From Nitrososphaeraceae archaeon (GTDB lineage Archaea > Thermoproteota > Nitrososphaeria > Nitrososphaerales > Nitrososphaeraceae): a DNA stretch of 7,885 nt. Below are positions 1 to 6,187 of this stretch, one piece after another. The translations under genes and the position numbers were made by a program. Location: the NCBI GenBank assembly GCA_025449515.1, contig JANWJI010000179.1, positions 1-7,885 of the forward strand, written 5' to 3'. The notes beneath the pieces are model-generated. The model was not told the DNA's origin. It ran no database searches and worked only from the letters and a program-made list of their open reading frames with translations. The first letter of the stretch is position 1. Every line of letters begins with the position of its first letter.

Positions 1-6
1 CATTTG

Positions 7-411
7 CTATTCATCTATGATTTGTGATTCTTTTATCTTTTGTTGCCAAGTATGGATGAGAGTTACATCTACGGTTATCGGTTCGTTTTGAGATTTATTG
101 ATGATAATAAACGCGTATGAATCACTTTGTGCCGGTTTAAAGATATCATTAATTCTACCACCTTGATTACAATAAAATGTTCTAATATCCGAAGGACTAT
201 GGCTAACCTTCCATTTATCAACATCTCTTCGGCTCACAATCAGAACTTCGACCTCATAATTTGACTCAGCTGGGATTATGTCAAAGGCTAATCTATAGTC
301 AATCATGAGGATTAGATTTACACCGAAATAAAGCATTTCATAACCCCGAGAAGTACAAGCAGGGATATTGAATTCGTTGACATTCCGTATGACATGAGAA
401 ATAATCTTCAT
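7..411 (-). CDS. Hypothetical protein, probable beta-sandwich fold
   Basis: 134-residue protein; I do not recognise a named family. The second half alternates hydrophobic and polar residues as in a beta-sandwich: strands around 51-60 (YEVEVLIVS), a 'DVDKWK' segment at 63-68, a turn rich in N/G/R at 82-88, and strands at 99-105 (YAFIIIN) and 112-119 (ITVDVTLI). The order 'strand, aromatic stretch, SDSYAFIIINKS, ITVDV' loosely resembles GOLD/emp24-like domains of archaeal exported proteins, but this is a weak fold-level impression. There is no signal peptide and no convincing membrane helix. The ATG at 411 is the only start near the end of the open frame. A TATA box lies about 28 bases upstream with no Shine-Dalgarno, consistent with a near-leaderless mRNA. 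After the TAG, an ATG at positions 3-1 could begin another minus-strand gene off the window. Confident that it is coding, not of function. Confidence 0.65.
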   Translation of the reverse strand: MKIISHVIRNVNEFNIPACTSRGYEMLYFGVNLILMIDYRLAFDIIPAESNYEVEVLIVSRRDVDKWKVSHSPSDIRTFYCNQGGRINDIFKPAQSDSYAFIIINKSQNEPITVDVTLIHTWQQKIKESQIIDE

Positions 412-435
412 TTTAGCTTGGGTAAATAATTAATT

Positions 436-444
436 GATATATTA
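436..444 (-). promoter_or_regulatory. Box A (TATA) promoter of the 134-residue protein gene
   Basis: The minus strand reads TAATATATC here. The centre is about 28 bases upstream of the ATG at 411, which would place the transcription start within a few bases of that codon. No Shine-Dalgarno lies in between, as expected for archaeal leaderless transcripts. AT-rich context lowers certainty. Confidence 0.45.
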
Positions 445-525
445 GTTATCACATACCGAAGAACCAGAATAAAGTATTGTGTTGCCCATTGTACCCGTAT
501 AGTCGGTGGAAGATTGGTGGACATT

Positions 526-729
526 CTAACAATCCCGGTACAATGAAGGATCCGGATTTAGTAAGTGTGGTGTAGCACATATTGTCAGTATTACAGCCTT
601 TTCTTGGGTCAATCGCTTTCGTACTGTCATGACATGGTCGTCACATGCATACAGTTTGGCATAATCTGAAGTCTCAAAGCACCAATCTGCAATCTTAATA
701 CATTCATCGTAAAGACAGCGTTTGTTCAA
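526..729 (-). CDS. Small Cys/His protein, possible zinc-binding (second gene of coupled pair)
   Basis: 67 residues, TTG start. The N-terminal half holds C5-x4-C10-x6-C17 and then C29-D-D-H32 (YACDDHVM), a spacing like that of small zinc fingers in which a Cys pair is followed by 'C-x2-H'. The C-terminus adds C51 and C67. No known family is recognised; metal binding is inferred from cysteine spacing only. The start is supported by a strong AAGAGGAG ribosome binding site just before the TTG and by a TTGA overlap in which this start shares bases with the stop of the upstream 49-residue gene, the classic arrangement for translational coupling. The next in-frame ATG would remove the first 33 residues and the motif. 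The two products probably act together or are made in fixed ratio. Function unknown. Confidence 0.55.
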   Translation of the reverse strand: MNKRCLYDECIKIADWCFETSDYAKLYACDDHVMTVRKRLTQEKAVILTICATPHLLNPDPSLYRDC

Positions 730-875
730 TTCTGCTCCTCTTTCTTAAATATAGAACAATCACACTCTAAACAAAAAACAATCGGTGTGATTTCCCCATT
801 TTTCAAACTCTTAATTGTGGTAAACATATGATACATCTTAGTATGCTTGCATTTGCAGACTTCAGCATCACTCAT
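726..875 (-). CDS. 49-residue Cys-rich mini-protein (first gene of coupled pair)
   Basis: A short frame of 49 codons reading MSDAEVCKCKHTKMYHMF at the N-terminus, with C7-x-C9-x-H11 near the start and C35-x2-C38-x-C40 (FCLECDC) near the end. Two Cys/His clusters separated by about 25 residues fit a single zinc-binding knuckle pair; this is inference from spacing. The ATG at 875 follows an AAAGGTGA ribosome binding site with about 8 bases spacing, complementary to the 16S rRNA 3' end, which is strong support for translation. The TGA stop overlaps the TTG start of the 67-residue Cys/His gene by the shared bases TTGA, so the two form a compact operon. No homologue recognised. I could not identify a clear TATA box upstream. 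Confidence 0.6.
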   Translation of the reverse strand: MSDAEVCKCKHTKMYHMFTTIKSLKNGEITPIVFCLECDCSIFKKEEQN

Positions 876-1214
876 CCCGGTTCACCTTTAGCAGAACTGT
901 TAAGATAATGAGATTCATATTGAAGTGATGCCTGGACGCATATCTTATTAGCTATCACTGATTACCCAGCTTATGATAGAAGTCTATCTTATTATGTACT
1001 ACTACTATTTTCTGTGAAGGCCATATGCTCATCAATATGTCTCATATCACTAGATAAGATCAAGCCGAACCCGAGGTTTGGCCAATGGATCTTAATATAT
1101 TTTTCATTGCTTGTTGGATTTTCAATTTATAATCGCATTTGGTCGGATAGAATTGACAAATCCGCTGCTCCGCTTTTAGAAATATTCGGAATTCAGTTGA
1201 GGAATTTCAGAAAA

Positions 1215-1230
1215 GCAAACACGTGTTTGC
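1215..1230. repeat. Perfect 16-bp palindrome
   Basis: GCAAACACGTGTTTGC is identical to its own reverse complement, with a CACGTG core. Perfect dyads of this length are typical binding sites for dimeric helix-turn-helix regulators, but no promoter or secure gene start is directly next to it, so a regulatory role is only a suggestion. Confidence 0.4.
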
Positions 1231-1289
1231 ACACCTTATCGTTCGGCATTGATAATTGTTGAAAACAGCTAAATGTAGTACCATCAGAT

Positions 1290-1298
1290 ATTATAATC
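1290..1298 (+). promoter_or_regulatory. Possible box A upstream of hairpin region
   Basis: ATTATAATC resembles archaeal box A. Its centre lies about 27 bases before position 1320, so a transcript would start just ahead of the stem-loop at 1329-1355. No coding start follows at a suitable distance. Confidence 0.3.
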
Positions 1299-1319
1299 AA
1301 TATACTGAGTGCTGATTTT

Positions 1320-1430
1320 AGCCCCGAAGCGATTTGTAAGAACGAAGCAAGTCGCATCTGAGGTCTACTGAAGAGGCTTCTAGTACGCTAAAGAATGGGC
1401 TAGATAGATGTAGTACTCGAAGGAGATTAG
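1320..1430 (+). ncRNA. Candidate structured small RNA
   Basis: Two stem-loops sit next to each other. The first pairs GCGATTTG (1329-1336) with CAAGTCGC (1348-1355), 8 pairs including one G-U, with an 11-base loop. The second pairs CTTCTAGTAC (1377-1386) with GTACTCGAAG (1413-1422), 9 of 10 pairs. The stretch is richer in G+C than its surroundings, and a TATA-like element stands at the right distance upstream. There are no C/D boxes in the right arrangement, no tRNA fold, and no poly-T end that I can see. This is a structural suggestion only, and short hairpins arise by chance. Confidence 0.2.
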
Positions 1431-1481
1431 ACTTTAATCCTAATTATAAAATCAAATATAATATCAATTCTGCAAATAGGA

Positions 1482-2010
1482 ATGGTTAACCTACCTATAA
1501 GTCTCGAGAAGTTAAAGACAGAAAACGCATACTTGCACAATCTGCTCACTAAATCTTATGTAGATAACGAACTCTCATATTGGTAATCTGAATCAGACTA
1601 AATCAGAACCTGTATAATTATATCGAAAAAAGTGAGCTTAATGCAGATGTGCGGCATACCAGATTATAAATATTCTTTAAAGGATGACATCAAATGTAAA
1701 GACCAACACCTCGCTCTTGTAAGAAATTATGTAAATGTCTTTCTAGAGGCGTGCCAAATAACGTGTCTCTATTGATAGGTTGACACGTTGATGCTTCTCT
1801 CAATTTGTCAAATTTGACTGCTATTTAGAACGAATTTAAAATACAGGGATGACTTTATGAAGAATCCCTCATTAGAAATGGTTGTAGAAGACATACACAA
1901 TTTTGAGACCCACGGTGCCGAAAGTTTTGGATACTAACAAAAAATCCGACTTTCTAGCCTAGCATTCCGAATAAATGCCAAATCTGGTAGAAATTTATCT
2001 CTGAATACAG
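1482..2010 (+). pseudogene. Possible decayed gene: one frame with several stops
   Basis: A single plus-strand frame shows unusually long open runs separated by stops. It begins with ATG MVNLPISLEKLKTENAYLHN, a coiled-coil-like stretch of 34 residues ending at 1586. A 57-codon run ends at 1775 and includes 'IPDYKYSLKDD' and 'LVRNYVNVFLEA'. A 40-codon run ends at 1937 and includes 'LEMVVEDIHNFETHG', and a further 24 codons run to 2010. An AT-rich TATA-like stretch (1454-1464) precedes the first ATG, and TATAAT (1613-1618) lies about 26 bases before the ATG at 1641. Either these are remnants of one gene with five or so stop codons, or some are independent mini-genes of 34, 44 and 26 residues, or the frame is open by chance. 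I recognise no family. Confidence 0.2.
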
Positions 2011-2011
2011 G

Positions 2012-2215
2012 CTAAGTAAGATCAATACCACAGTTGCTGCAAAATTTAGGCTTACTATGATAAGCGTTACCACATCTTGGACACTTGAATAAGATCTTAG
2101 ACCCTTCGAGTAAAGTACGACGCAGACCTTTGATCATGACAATGAGTCTGTCAAAATCTTCTTCGGTCATCTTCTCAATCCCATCAATTTCGTCTTTTAT
2201 CGCTGTTTTCGTCAC
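2012..2215 (-). CDS. Zinc-ribbon reading frame, probable C-terminal part of the K+ channel gene
   Basis: The frame encodes 67 residues if started at the GTG at 2215. The C-terminus carries a clean zinc ribbon, CPRCG (C45, C48) and CSNCG (C59, C62), ten residues apart; the part before it (residues 16-40) looks helical. Zinc ribbons of this form usually mediate protein or nucleic-acid contacts or stabilise oligomers. It overlaps the 3' end of the channel gene by 32 bases in another frame, and the overlap still reads like protein (TKTAIKDEIDGIEK). No good ribosome binding site serves the GTG. As a separate gene the ATG at 2170, 13 bases after the channel stop, is the more natural start (52 residues, MTEEDFDRLIV). 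I favour one original gene split by a frameshift between 2184 and 2217, giving a channel of about 187 residues with a cytosolic zinc ribbon. Confidence 0.55.
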   Translation of the reverse strand: MTKTAIKDEIDGIEKMTEEDFDRLIVMIKGLRRTLLEGSKILFKCPRCGNAYHSKPKFCSNCGIDLT

Positions 2216-2576
2216 CTAATAACTTGGGTCGAACTTCGGTCTTTAACTTTAACATTGATTCTGTATGCTGCAATCTTCTTTGCGAAAGTAAAGTTACTAG
2301 AGACACAACTATGCCGATTCCTGAAAACATTACTAGTACTGCTATTATACGTCCGATTGTTGTGACTGGTGTATAATCACCATATCCAACAGTTGTTATT
2401 GTTATTACAGCCCACCAAAATGCGTTACCTAAGTTAGTTATATTCGCGCCAGGTCGATTGTGCTCAACTAGATACATGCCAATACCGCCAAAAATTACAA
2501 CTGCGAAAATAAGACCTATTGGAATAACAAAATTAATGTTTGTCTTTAGATATGTGTAGAGGTGATTAATTCGCAT
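2184..2576 (-). CDS. Two-transmembrane potassium channel (ion_trans_2 type)
   Basis: 130-residue membrane protein forming one subunit of a probable tetrameric K+ channel. The order is a short cytosolic N-terminus, first helix at about 14-36 (NFVIPIGLIFAVVIFGG), an outer loop, a pore helix at about 50-61 (GNAFWWAVITIT), the K+ selectivity filter T62-V-G-Y-G-D67, and an inner helix at about 74-97 with glycines G86 and G88 as possible gating hinge. The 33 residues after it are charged and cytosolic. There is no voltage-sensor domain and no RCK/TrkA-N nucleotide-binding domain, so gating must come from elsewhere. The filter is canonical, so K+ selectivity is secure. The ATG at 2576 begins a natural N-terminus. 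The frame ends inside the start of the zinc-ribbon frame, and the true protein may continue there after a frameshift. A TATA box lies about 48 bases upstream. Confidence 0.88.
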   Translation of the reverse strand: MRINHLYTYLKTNINFVIPIGLIFAVVIFGGIGMYLVEHNRPGANITNLGNAFWWAVITITTVGYGDYTPVTTIGRIIAVLVMFSGIGIVVSLVTLLSQRRLQHTESMLKLKTEVRPKLLGDENSDKRRN

Positions 2577-2621
2577 TGAGTGGATATTTCTTAGGTATGG
2601 AATAGCATAACACGAGTATCA

Positions 2622-2627
2622 ATATAA
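2622..2627 (-). promoter_or_regulatory. Possible box A of the K+ channel gene
   Basis: TTATAT on the minus strand, ending 45 bases before the channel ATG. Transcription would start about 20 bases upstream of the gene. The surroundings are AT-rich, so the assignment is tentative. Confidence 0.3.
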
Positions 2628-2688
2628 TTATTTATGTATAAATTAATAGCTGCCCGAGGGATAAAATAGCGTGAGCGTCAACACCCAA

Positions 2689-2728
2689 ATTTGAAGGTCC
2701 TATACTACAGCCTGTGCTACCTTCAAAT
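2689..2728. repeat. 10-bp inverted repeat (stem-loop)
   Basis: ATTTGAAGGT at 2689-2698 and ACCTTCAAAT at 2719-2728 are perfect reverse complements with a 20-base loop. It lies upstream of the channel gene in otherwise non-coding DNA, is not followed by a T tract, and could be an operator-like dyad or a transcript hairpin. Confidence 0.4.
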
Positions 2729-2797
2729 GATTCATTCTGCATAAGTGACATCTCTTAATTCAGAAAAATTTCAAGAAAAATAGCAAGAAATGTAAAT

Positions 2798-2941
2798 GAC
2801 CATTTTGATATAGAAATCGGTTTTTCCACGATTTACGAGTGGATTCAAAAGCACATACCTATTATCTGTAACTTTCCCAATTCACTAATGTTGCAACTAG
2901 GAGAGATTTGAGATGCCAACGAGCTATTAGTCAAAATGGTC
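2798..2941. repeat. 144-bp segment bounded by 11-bp inverted repeats
   Basis: GACCATTTTGA (2798-2808) and TCAAAATGGTC (2931-2941) are perfect inverted copies. A smaller inverted pair, AAATCG and CGATTT, lies inside near 2815-2836. The layout recalls a miniature inverted-repeat element, but no target-site duplication is visible at the flanks and nothing inside codes for protein. It could also be a chance pair. Confidence 0.25.
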
Positions 2942-2984
2942 TTATTTTTATTCTCCAAAACCATTCGAGAATAAGATATCATAT

Positions 2985-3197
2985 TTACAAACCGACTCGG
3001 TTCATTGGTTCATGTTTATATTGAAATTTATGATAAGACTTCATCTGTAGGTCAGTTATGGCTGCGGGCCCAATGCAGCATTCTATAGACGAAACTTCTT
3101 TAGAGACTTGACTTTCCCACTCATTTTGGAGGACTATGATTGGCTCACCCACCAGATTAGGACTAGAAAAAATGCTGTAGAGCAAATCATTGTTCAT
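2985..3197 (-). CDS. Doubtful hypothetical protein
   Basis: A 70-codon frame from an ATG at 3197. Composition is ordinary for a soluble protein (for example 'GEPIIVLQNEWESQ' at 17-30, paired cysteines at 40-41), with no motif I recognise. There is no ribosome binding site and no TATA box at a sensible distance. In this gene-poor stretch it may be a chance frame or a fragment of a dead gene. Confidence 0.22.
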   Translation of the reverse strand: MNNDLLYSIFSSPNLVGEPIIVLQNEWESQVSKEVSSIECCIGPAAITDLQMKSYHKFQYKHEPMNRVGL

Positions 3198-3504
3198 ATC
3201 TAATTACTCACAATCTGCTGTCTTTGTATCCGCGCCTGGCTGACAGCTGGCAGTTGGGTATTATCTTATCTCACCTCCTCCCGTTCTCTTGTGTGTACGG
3301 ATAGCTGGACTAAGCTGCATACATCTATCAGAGTTTATGGCTCACTTTGACAACAGCTTAGAGAATATGCCAGATTCAGCATACTAGACCTATGTGGTAA
3401 TTCATGATCTGGGGTCAGCTAACCCTATTCATTATAGAAGGCAACTTTCACATGGCTTACAGAGCACATTTATCCATAATAGATAGTTCGTAATATGTAA
3501 CACT
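3198..3504. other. Intergenic region upstream of the patatin pseudogene
   Basis: No gene seen. It contains a pyrimidine tract (CACCTCCTCCC, 3271-3281) whose complement is a perfect Shine-Dalgarno, but no start codon follows on the minus strand. A near-palindrome CTGACAGCTGGCAG lies around 3240-3253. Just before the GTG at 3505, TTTATCC (about 3468-3474) is a poor candidate box A for the phospholipase gene. Confidence 0.4.
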
Positions 3505-5284
3505 GTGAGTAAGAAAATAAAGACGACGCCCACTAAAAATTCATCTAAAAATGGTCCGTTAGGAATAGAAGAAATGAAGATATCAATTTCATCTGATGAT
3601 ACTGTACGCATAGAATCTAAGAAAGTTAGGCCCCATAGAGCACTGATTCTTCAAGGAGGAGGAGCATTGGGTGCATACGAAGCCGGAGTCTTTAGGTCAT
3701 TAACAGAAGAACTTACGAGGGAAGATGAGAAAAATGGAGAAAAAGATAGACCATTATTTGATATCGTTGCTGGTTCGTCAATTGGCGCAGTTAATGCTGC
3801 GTTATTGGTGAGTTATGTAGTTGAAAATAAAAGCTGGATAGGAGCTGATAATATGCTTTACCAATTTTGGGATGACTTGTCAAATCCTACTTGGTGGGCT
3901 CCGGGATGGGCAAAAGATAATCCAATATTTATTAGATGGAGGCAATTTTGGATAGACTCTGTTCGAGATAACGAACTCAATGGCTATATGTGGAATTGTT
4001 GGAAAGTATTAAGAGAAATATGGAATAAATATCATAACAATAATTCCCCAGTAGAAATCGAGAATGATATCAAGTATGAACGACCATTGGGATTTCCTAT
4101 CCCATATCTAACAGATGATTGGCCTTACTTCGGCTGGATTGGAAGCGATGAAAACTGGAAAGAGGAAAAGCCATGAATTGGTTCATATTATTGGTGGCCC
4201 GAAAATTTAGGACCAGTTGCATCTGGTGAGACTGCGCGAAGATATTTTTCATATGCGAGATCAGTCATTTTTGGTACACCCAATGTTCTTTCACCAGCTA
4301 TTATGCAACCCGACTGGAAGTTCTTTGATCCTGCACACTCATTTACAAGGTTTGACAATAAACCATTGGAGAGAACAATAAAGAAATATTGGGACTACGA
4401 CAAACTCCCACTCAAAACCTATTTCGAAAAAAATCAACCGAGACTTCTACTTGTTAGTGTTGATGTACAGGACTGTAGAACTGCAGTAGCATTTGATAGC
4501 TATGAAAAAGAAAATGGTAGATGTAAGACTGAGTACGGAGATGATACCCTAAGACATGTTTTTGAGTACGACGGCATTACAATTGACCGCAAGCATGTCA
4601 ACCCACCTAAGATACAAATATCCAAAATTCAGATCACGAGAAGAAAGTGTCGAGAACTATAGTGAAGACGGCCAAGAAGTACGAGGAGAAAAAGTAGGAG
4701 TAAAAGTTGAACAGAAGGATCGTTACTTCTGGGACGGAGCTTACTTGAGTAATACCCCATTAAGGGAGGTTTTACAAGCACATCGGGATTATTGGCATAA
4801 AGTAAGAAATGCAGAAGTGCCAGATCTTGAAATTTATATTGTTAACCTATATCCGTCTACAGAGAAATCTCTTTCAGGTGTCATCGCTGATCTTGATGTA
4901 ATACAAGATAGAGAAATTGATATCAAGTTCCATGATAGAACTGACTATGATATCCAGGCAGCAAATACTACTACAGATTACGTAGATTTGACAAAGGCGA
5001 TTATAGATCTTGCGCTCAAACATACAAAAAACAGTAATTCATTTCAATCTGACCTTGTGAGTATCTTAAATTCACAAACCAGAAGCAAAGGGCGTAACAG
5101 AATGTACAGAAAATATGGTGATCTTCTAGCTGGACGCTTCCGCATAATTAAGGTAGGTTATATAGAGCGCATTGATGATGGTAATACAATTTTTGGTAAG
5201 GCATTTGAATTTTCTTATCGCACGGTAAATGATCTCAGAGATAGTGGATATAGGGATGCATCAGAAAACATGAGATATGACTAG
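3505..5284 (+). pseudogene. Patatin-like phospholipase, broken by a stop and a frameshift
   Basis: Patatin-family lipid acyl hydrolase of about 590 residues, using a Ser-Asp dyad to release fatty acids from membrane lipids. The first piece (GTG 3505 to TGA 4176, 223 residues) has the oxyanion loop LQGGGALGAYEAGVF (49-63) and nucleophile motif G90-S-S92-I-G94. After the TGA the same frame continues without a break (IGSYYWWPENLGPVASGE, then 'QPRLLLVSVDVQD') to about 4590, so the stop interrupts the protein; a change from TGG is one simple origin. Near 4590-4594 the reading moves to another frame. 'DGITID' should be followed by a few residues and 'ASMSTHLRYKYPKF', and the bases fit a net loss of 8. 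The rest (to 5284) holds the catalytic Asp in YFWDGAYLSNTP (codon 4733) and 'PDLEIYIVNLYPS'. All domains are present, so decay is recent or the sequence contains errors. Family assignment is firm; present activity is unlikely. Confidence 0.82.
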
Positions 5285-5417
5285 ATATTTACAAAGGATT
5301 TTAACAATGAAGCATCTACACAGTAATAATAAATTCTCAAATTAGGTTCTCCATTATGGGTTCTCTTAATGACAATATGCAGTATTTGCTTTGAGTAGCA
5401 CAGTTTACGTGAATATA

Positions 5418-5528
5418 ATGAGTATGAACGAACCTTTTGGCGTTCCAACGACGTACATTGTTGATTTGTAAGATGGAAATATAGAAAGTTATATAAAGAT
5501 GGGTCGGAAATTGAAAGATACGGGATAA
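5418..5528 (+). pseudogene. Thioredoxin/redoxin-like C-terminal remnant
   Basis: One frame reads MSMNEPFGVPTTYIVDL, then TAA (5469-5471), then DGNIESYIKMGRKLKDTG to a TAA at 5526-5528. 'GVPTTYIVD-x-DGNI' is the usual cis-proline loop and following beta-hairpin of TlpA/redoxin-type thioredoxin folds. The stop stands where one residue is expected. The upstream frame opens at 5373, but no CxxC active site or N-terminal half is seen back to 5285, so this would be a fragment that has lost most of its domain. The match is short, so chance is possible. Its last codons overlap the promoter and start of the response regulator. Confidence 0.35.
5489..5496 (+). promoter_or_regulatory. Box A promoter of the response regulator
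   Basis: TTATATAA preceded by the purine-rich AGAAAG (a plausible BRE). Its centre is about 35 bases before the ATG at 5528, giving a predicted leader of roughly 10 bases. This supports the upstream start of the regulator over the internal ATG at 5720. Confidence 0.55.
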
Positions 5529-6151
5529 TGTTACTTACACTAGCTAAAAACCATTATTCTCATCCAATTTTAGATAATGGGATTAGTTCGTTTTGTCATT
5601 TATATAATGACAGTAGTGATCGTAACCATAAGCACTATCTTTCTGACTCTTCTTCTCCGTCTCTTACTGATCCTAATCGTCTACAAAATCAGAGATCAAA
5701 TTTAGATACTACCATAGAAATGGAAGCAAAAGAACTACCACAACCACAACCACAATCACCATTGATCAAAAGGATACTTGTTGTAGATGATGATCCTGAC
5801 CTTACATTAACTTTCAAAGCGGGTTTAGATGGTTATTATTACGGCGACGACTACAAGAAAAGATTTGAAGTATATACGTATAATGATCCTTTATTAGTAT
5901 TAACACAATTCAAACCACATTTTTATGATCTTCTTCTTACTGATATTTATATGCCAAACATGAATGGCTTTCAGTTATGTCAAAAGATATTAGAATTAGA
6001 TGTTAATATTAGAGTATGTTTTATTTCTGCATTAGAAGTAAATATTCAAGCTCTAAGAGAAGTATACCCTAATGTAAGTTTTGGATGTTTTATCAAAAAG
6101 CCAGTTACAATGGAACGTTTAATTAAAAGATTATCGACAGAGTTAGATTAG
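5528..6151 (+). CDS. Response regulator, receiver domain with long disordered N-terminus
   Basis: 207 residues. Residues 1-80 are Ser/His/Asn-rich and end in a PQPQPQ linker, probably disordered. The receiver domain (about 80-205) starts KRILVVDDDPDL with acidic pocket D87-D89, phospho-acceptor D139 in LLLTDIYMPNMNGF, conserved S167 in CFISALE and lysine K191 in FIKKPV. All catalytic positions for phosphotransfer are present. No output domain follows, so it acts as a stand-alone receiver of the CheY/Spo0F kind, relaying a signal to a partner. The ATG at 5528 is favoured by the TATA box upstream; an alternative start at 5720 (MEAKELPQPQPQ) would leave the domain whole and drop the tail. It is followed 36 bases later, same strand, by a broken sensor-domain gene that may have been its partner. 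Such regulators are numerous in Nitrososphaeraceae. Confidence 0.87.
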   Translation: MLLTLAKNHYSHPILDNGISSFCHLYNDSSDRNHKHYLSDSSSPSLTDPNRLQNQRSNLDTTIEMEAKELPQPQPQSPLIKRILVVDDDPDLTLTFKAGLDGYYYGDDYKKRFEVYTYNDPLLVLTQFKPHFYDLLLTDIYMPNMNGFQLCQKILELDVNIRVCFISALEVNIQALREVYPNVSFGCFIKKPVTMERLIKRLSTELD

Positions 6152-6187
6152 ATTAGTAGGATAGAGGCTTCGTATACTAAAGCCAAC

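Larger units (their letters stand above)
876..1319. other. Gene-poor intergenic region
   Basis: No supportable gene on either strand. A plus-strand frame from a GTG at 1014 to 1262 (82 codons) is open but has no ribosome binding site, an unremarkable composition with scattered Cys, and a perfect palindrome embedded in it; I regard it as chance. The region holds the palindrome at 1215-1230 and, near its right end, a TATA-like element at 1290-1298. Confidence 0.5.

Noticed and set aside
1014..1262. 82-codon plus-strand frame from a GTG
   Set aside because: No ribosome binding site or promoter, contains a perfect palindrome, and its composition does not suggest a soluble or membrane protein family.
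3270..3282. Perfect Shine-Dalgarno GGGAGGAGGTGA on the minus strand
   Set aside because: No usable start codon follows; the nearest GTG runs into TAA within two codons. Its plus-strand complement resembles the 16S rRNA 3' end only in the CACCTCC core, so no rRNA gene.
4556..4600. ATG at 4556 as the start of an independent 242-residue protein
   Set aside because: The first residues (MFLSTTALQL) are the out-of-frame reading of the patatin coding sequence; true patatin similarity in this frame begins only at 'ASMSTHLRYKYP'.
4303..4662. Separate small gene starting at the ATG at 4303
   Set aside because: The same frame is open and conserved-looking from directly after the TGA at 4176, so this ATG is an internal methionine of the patatin protein.
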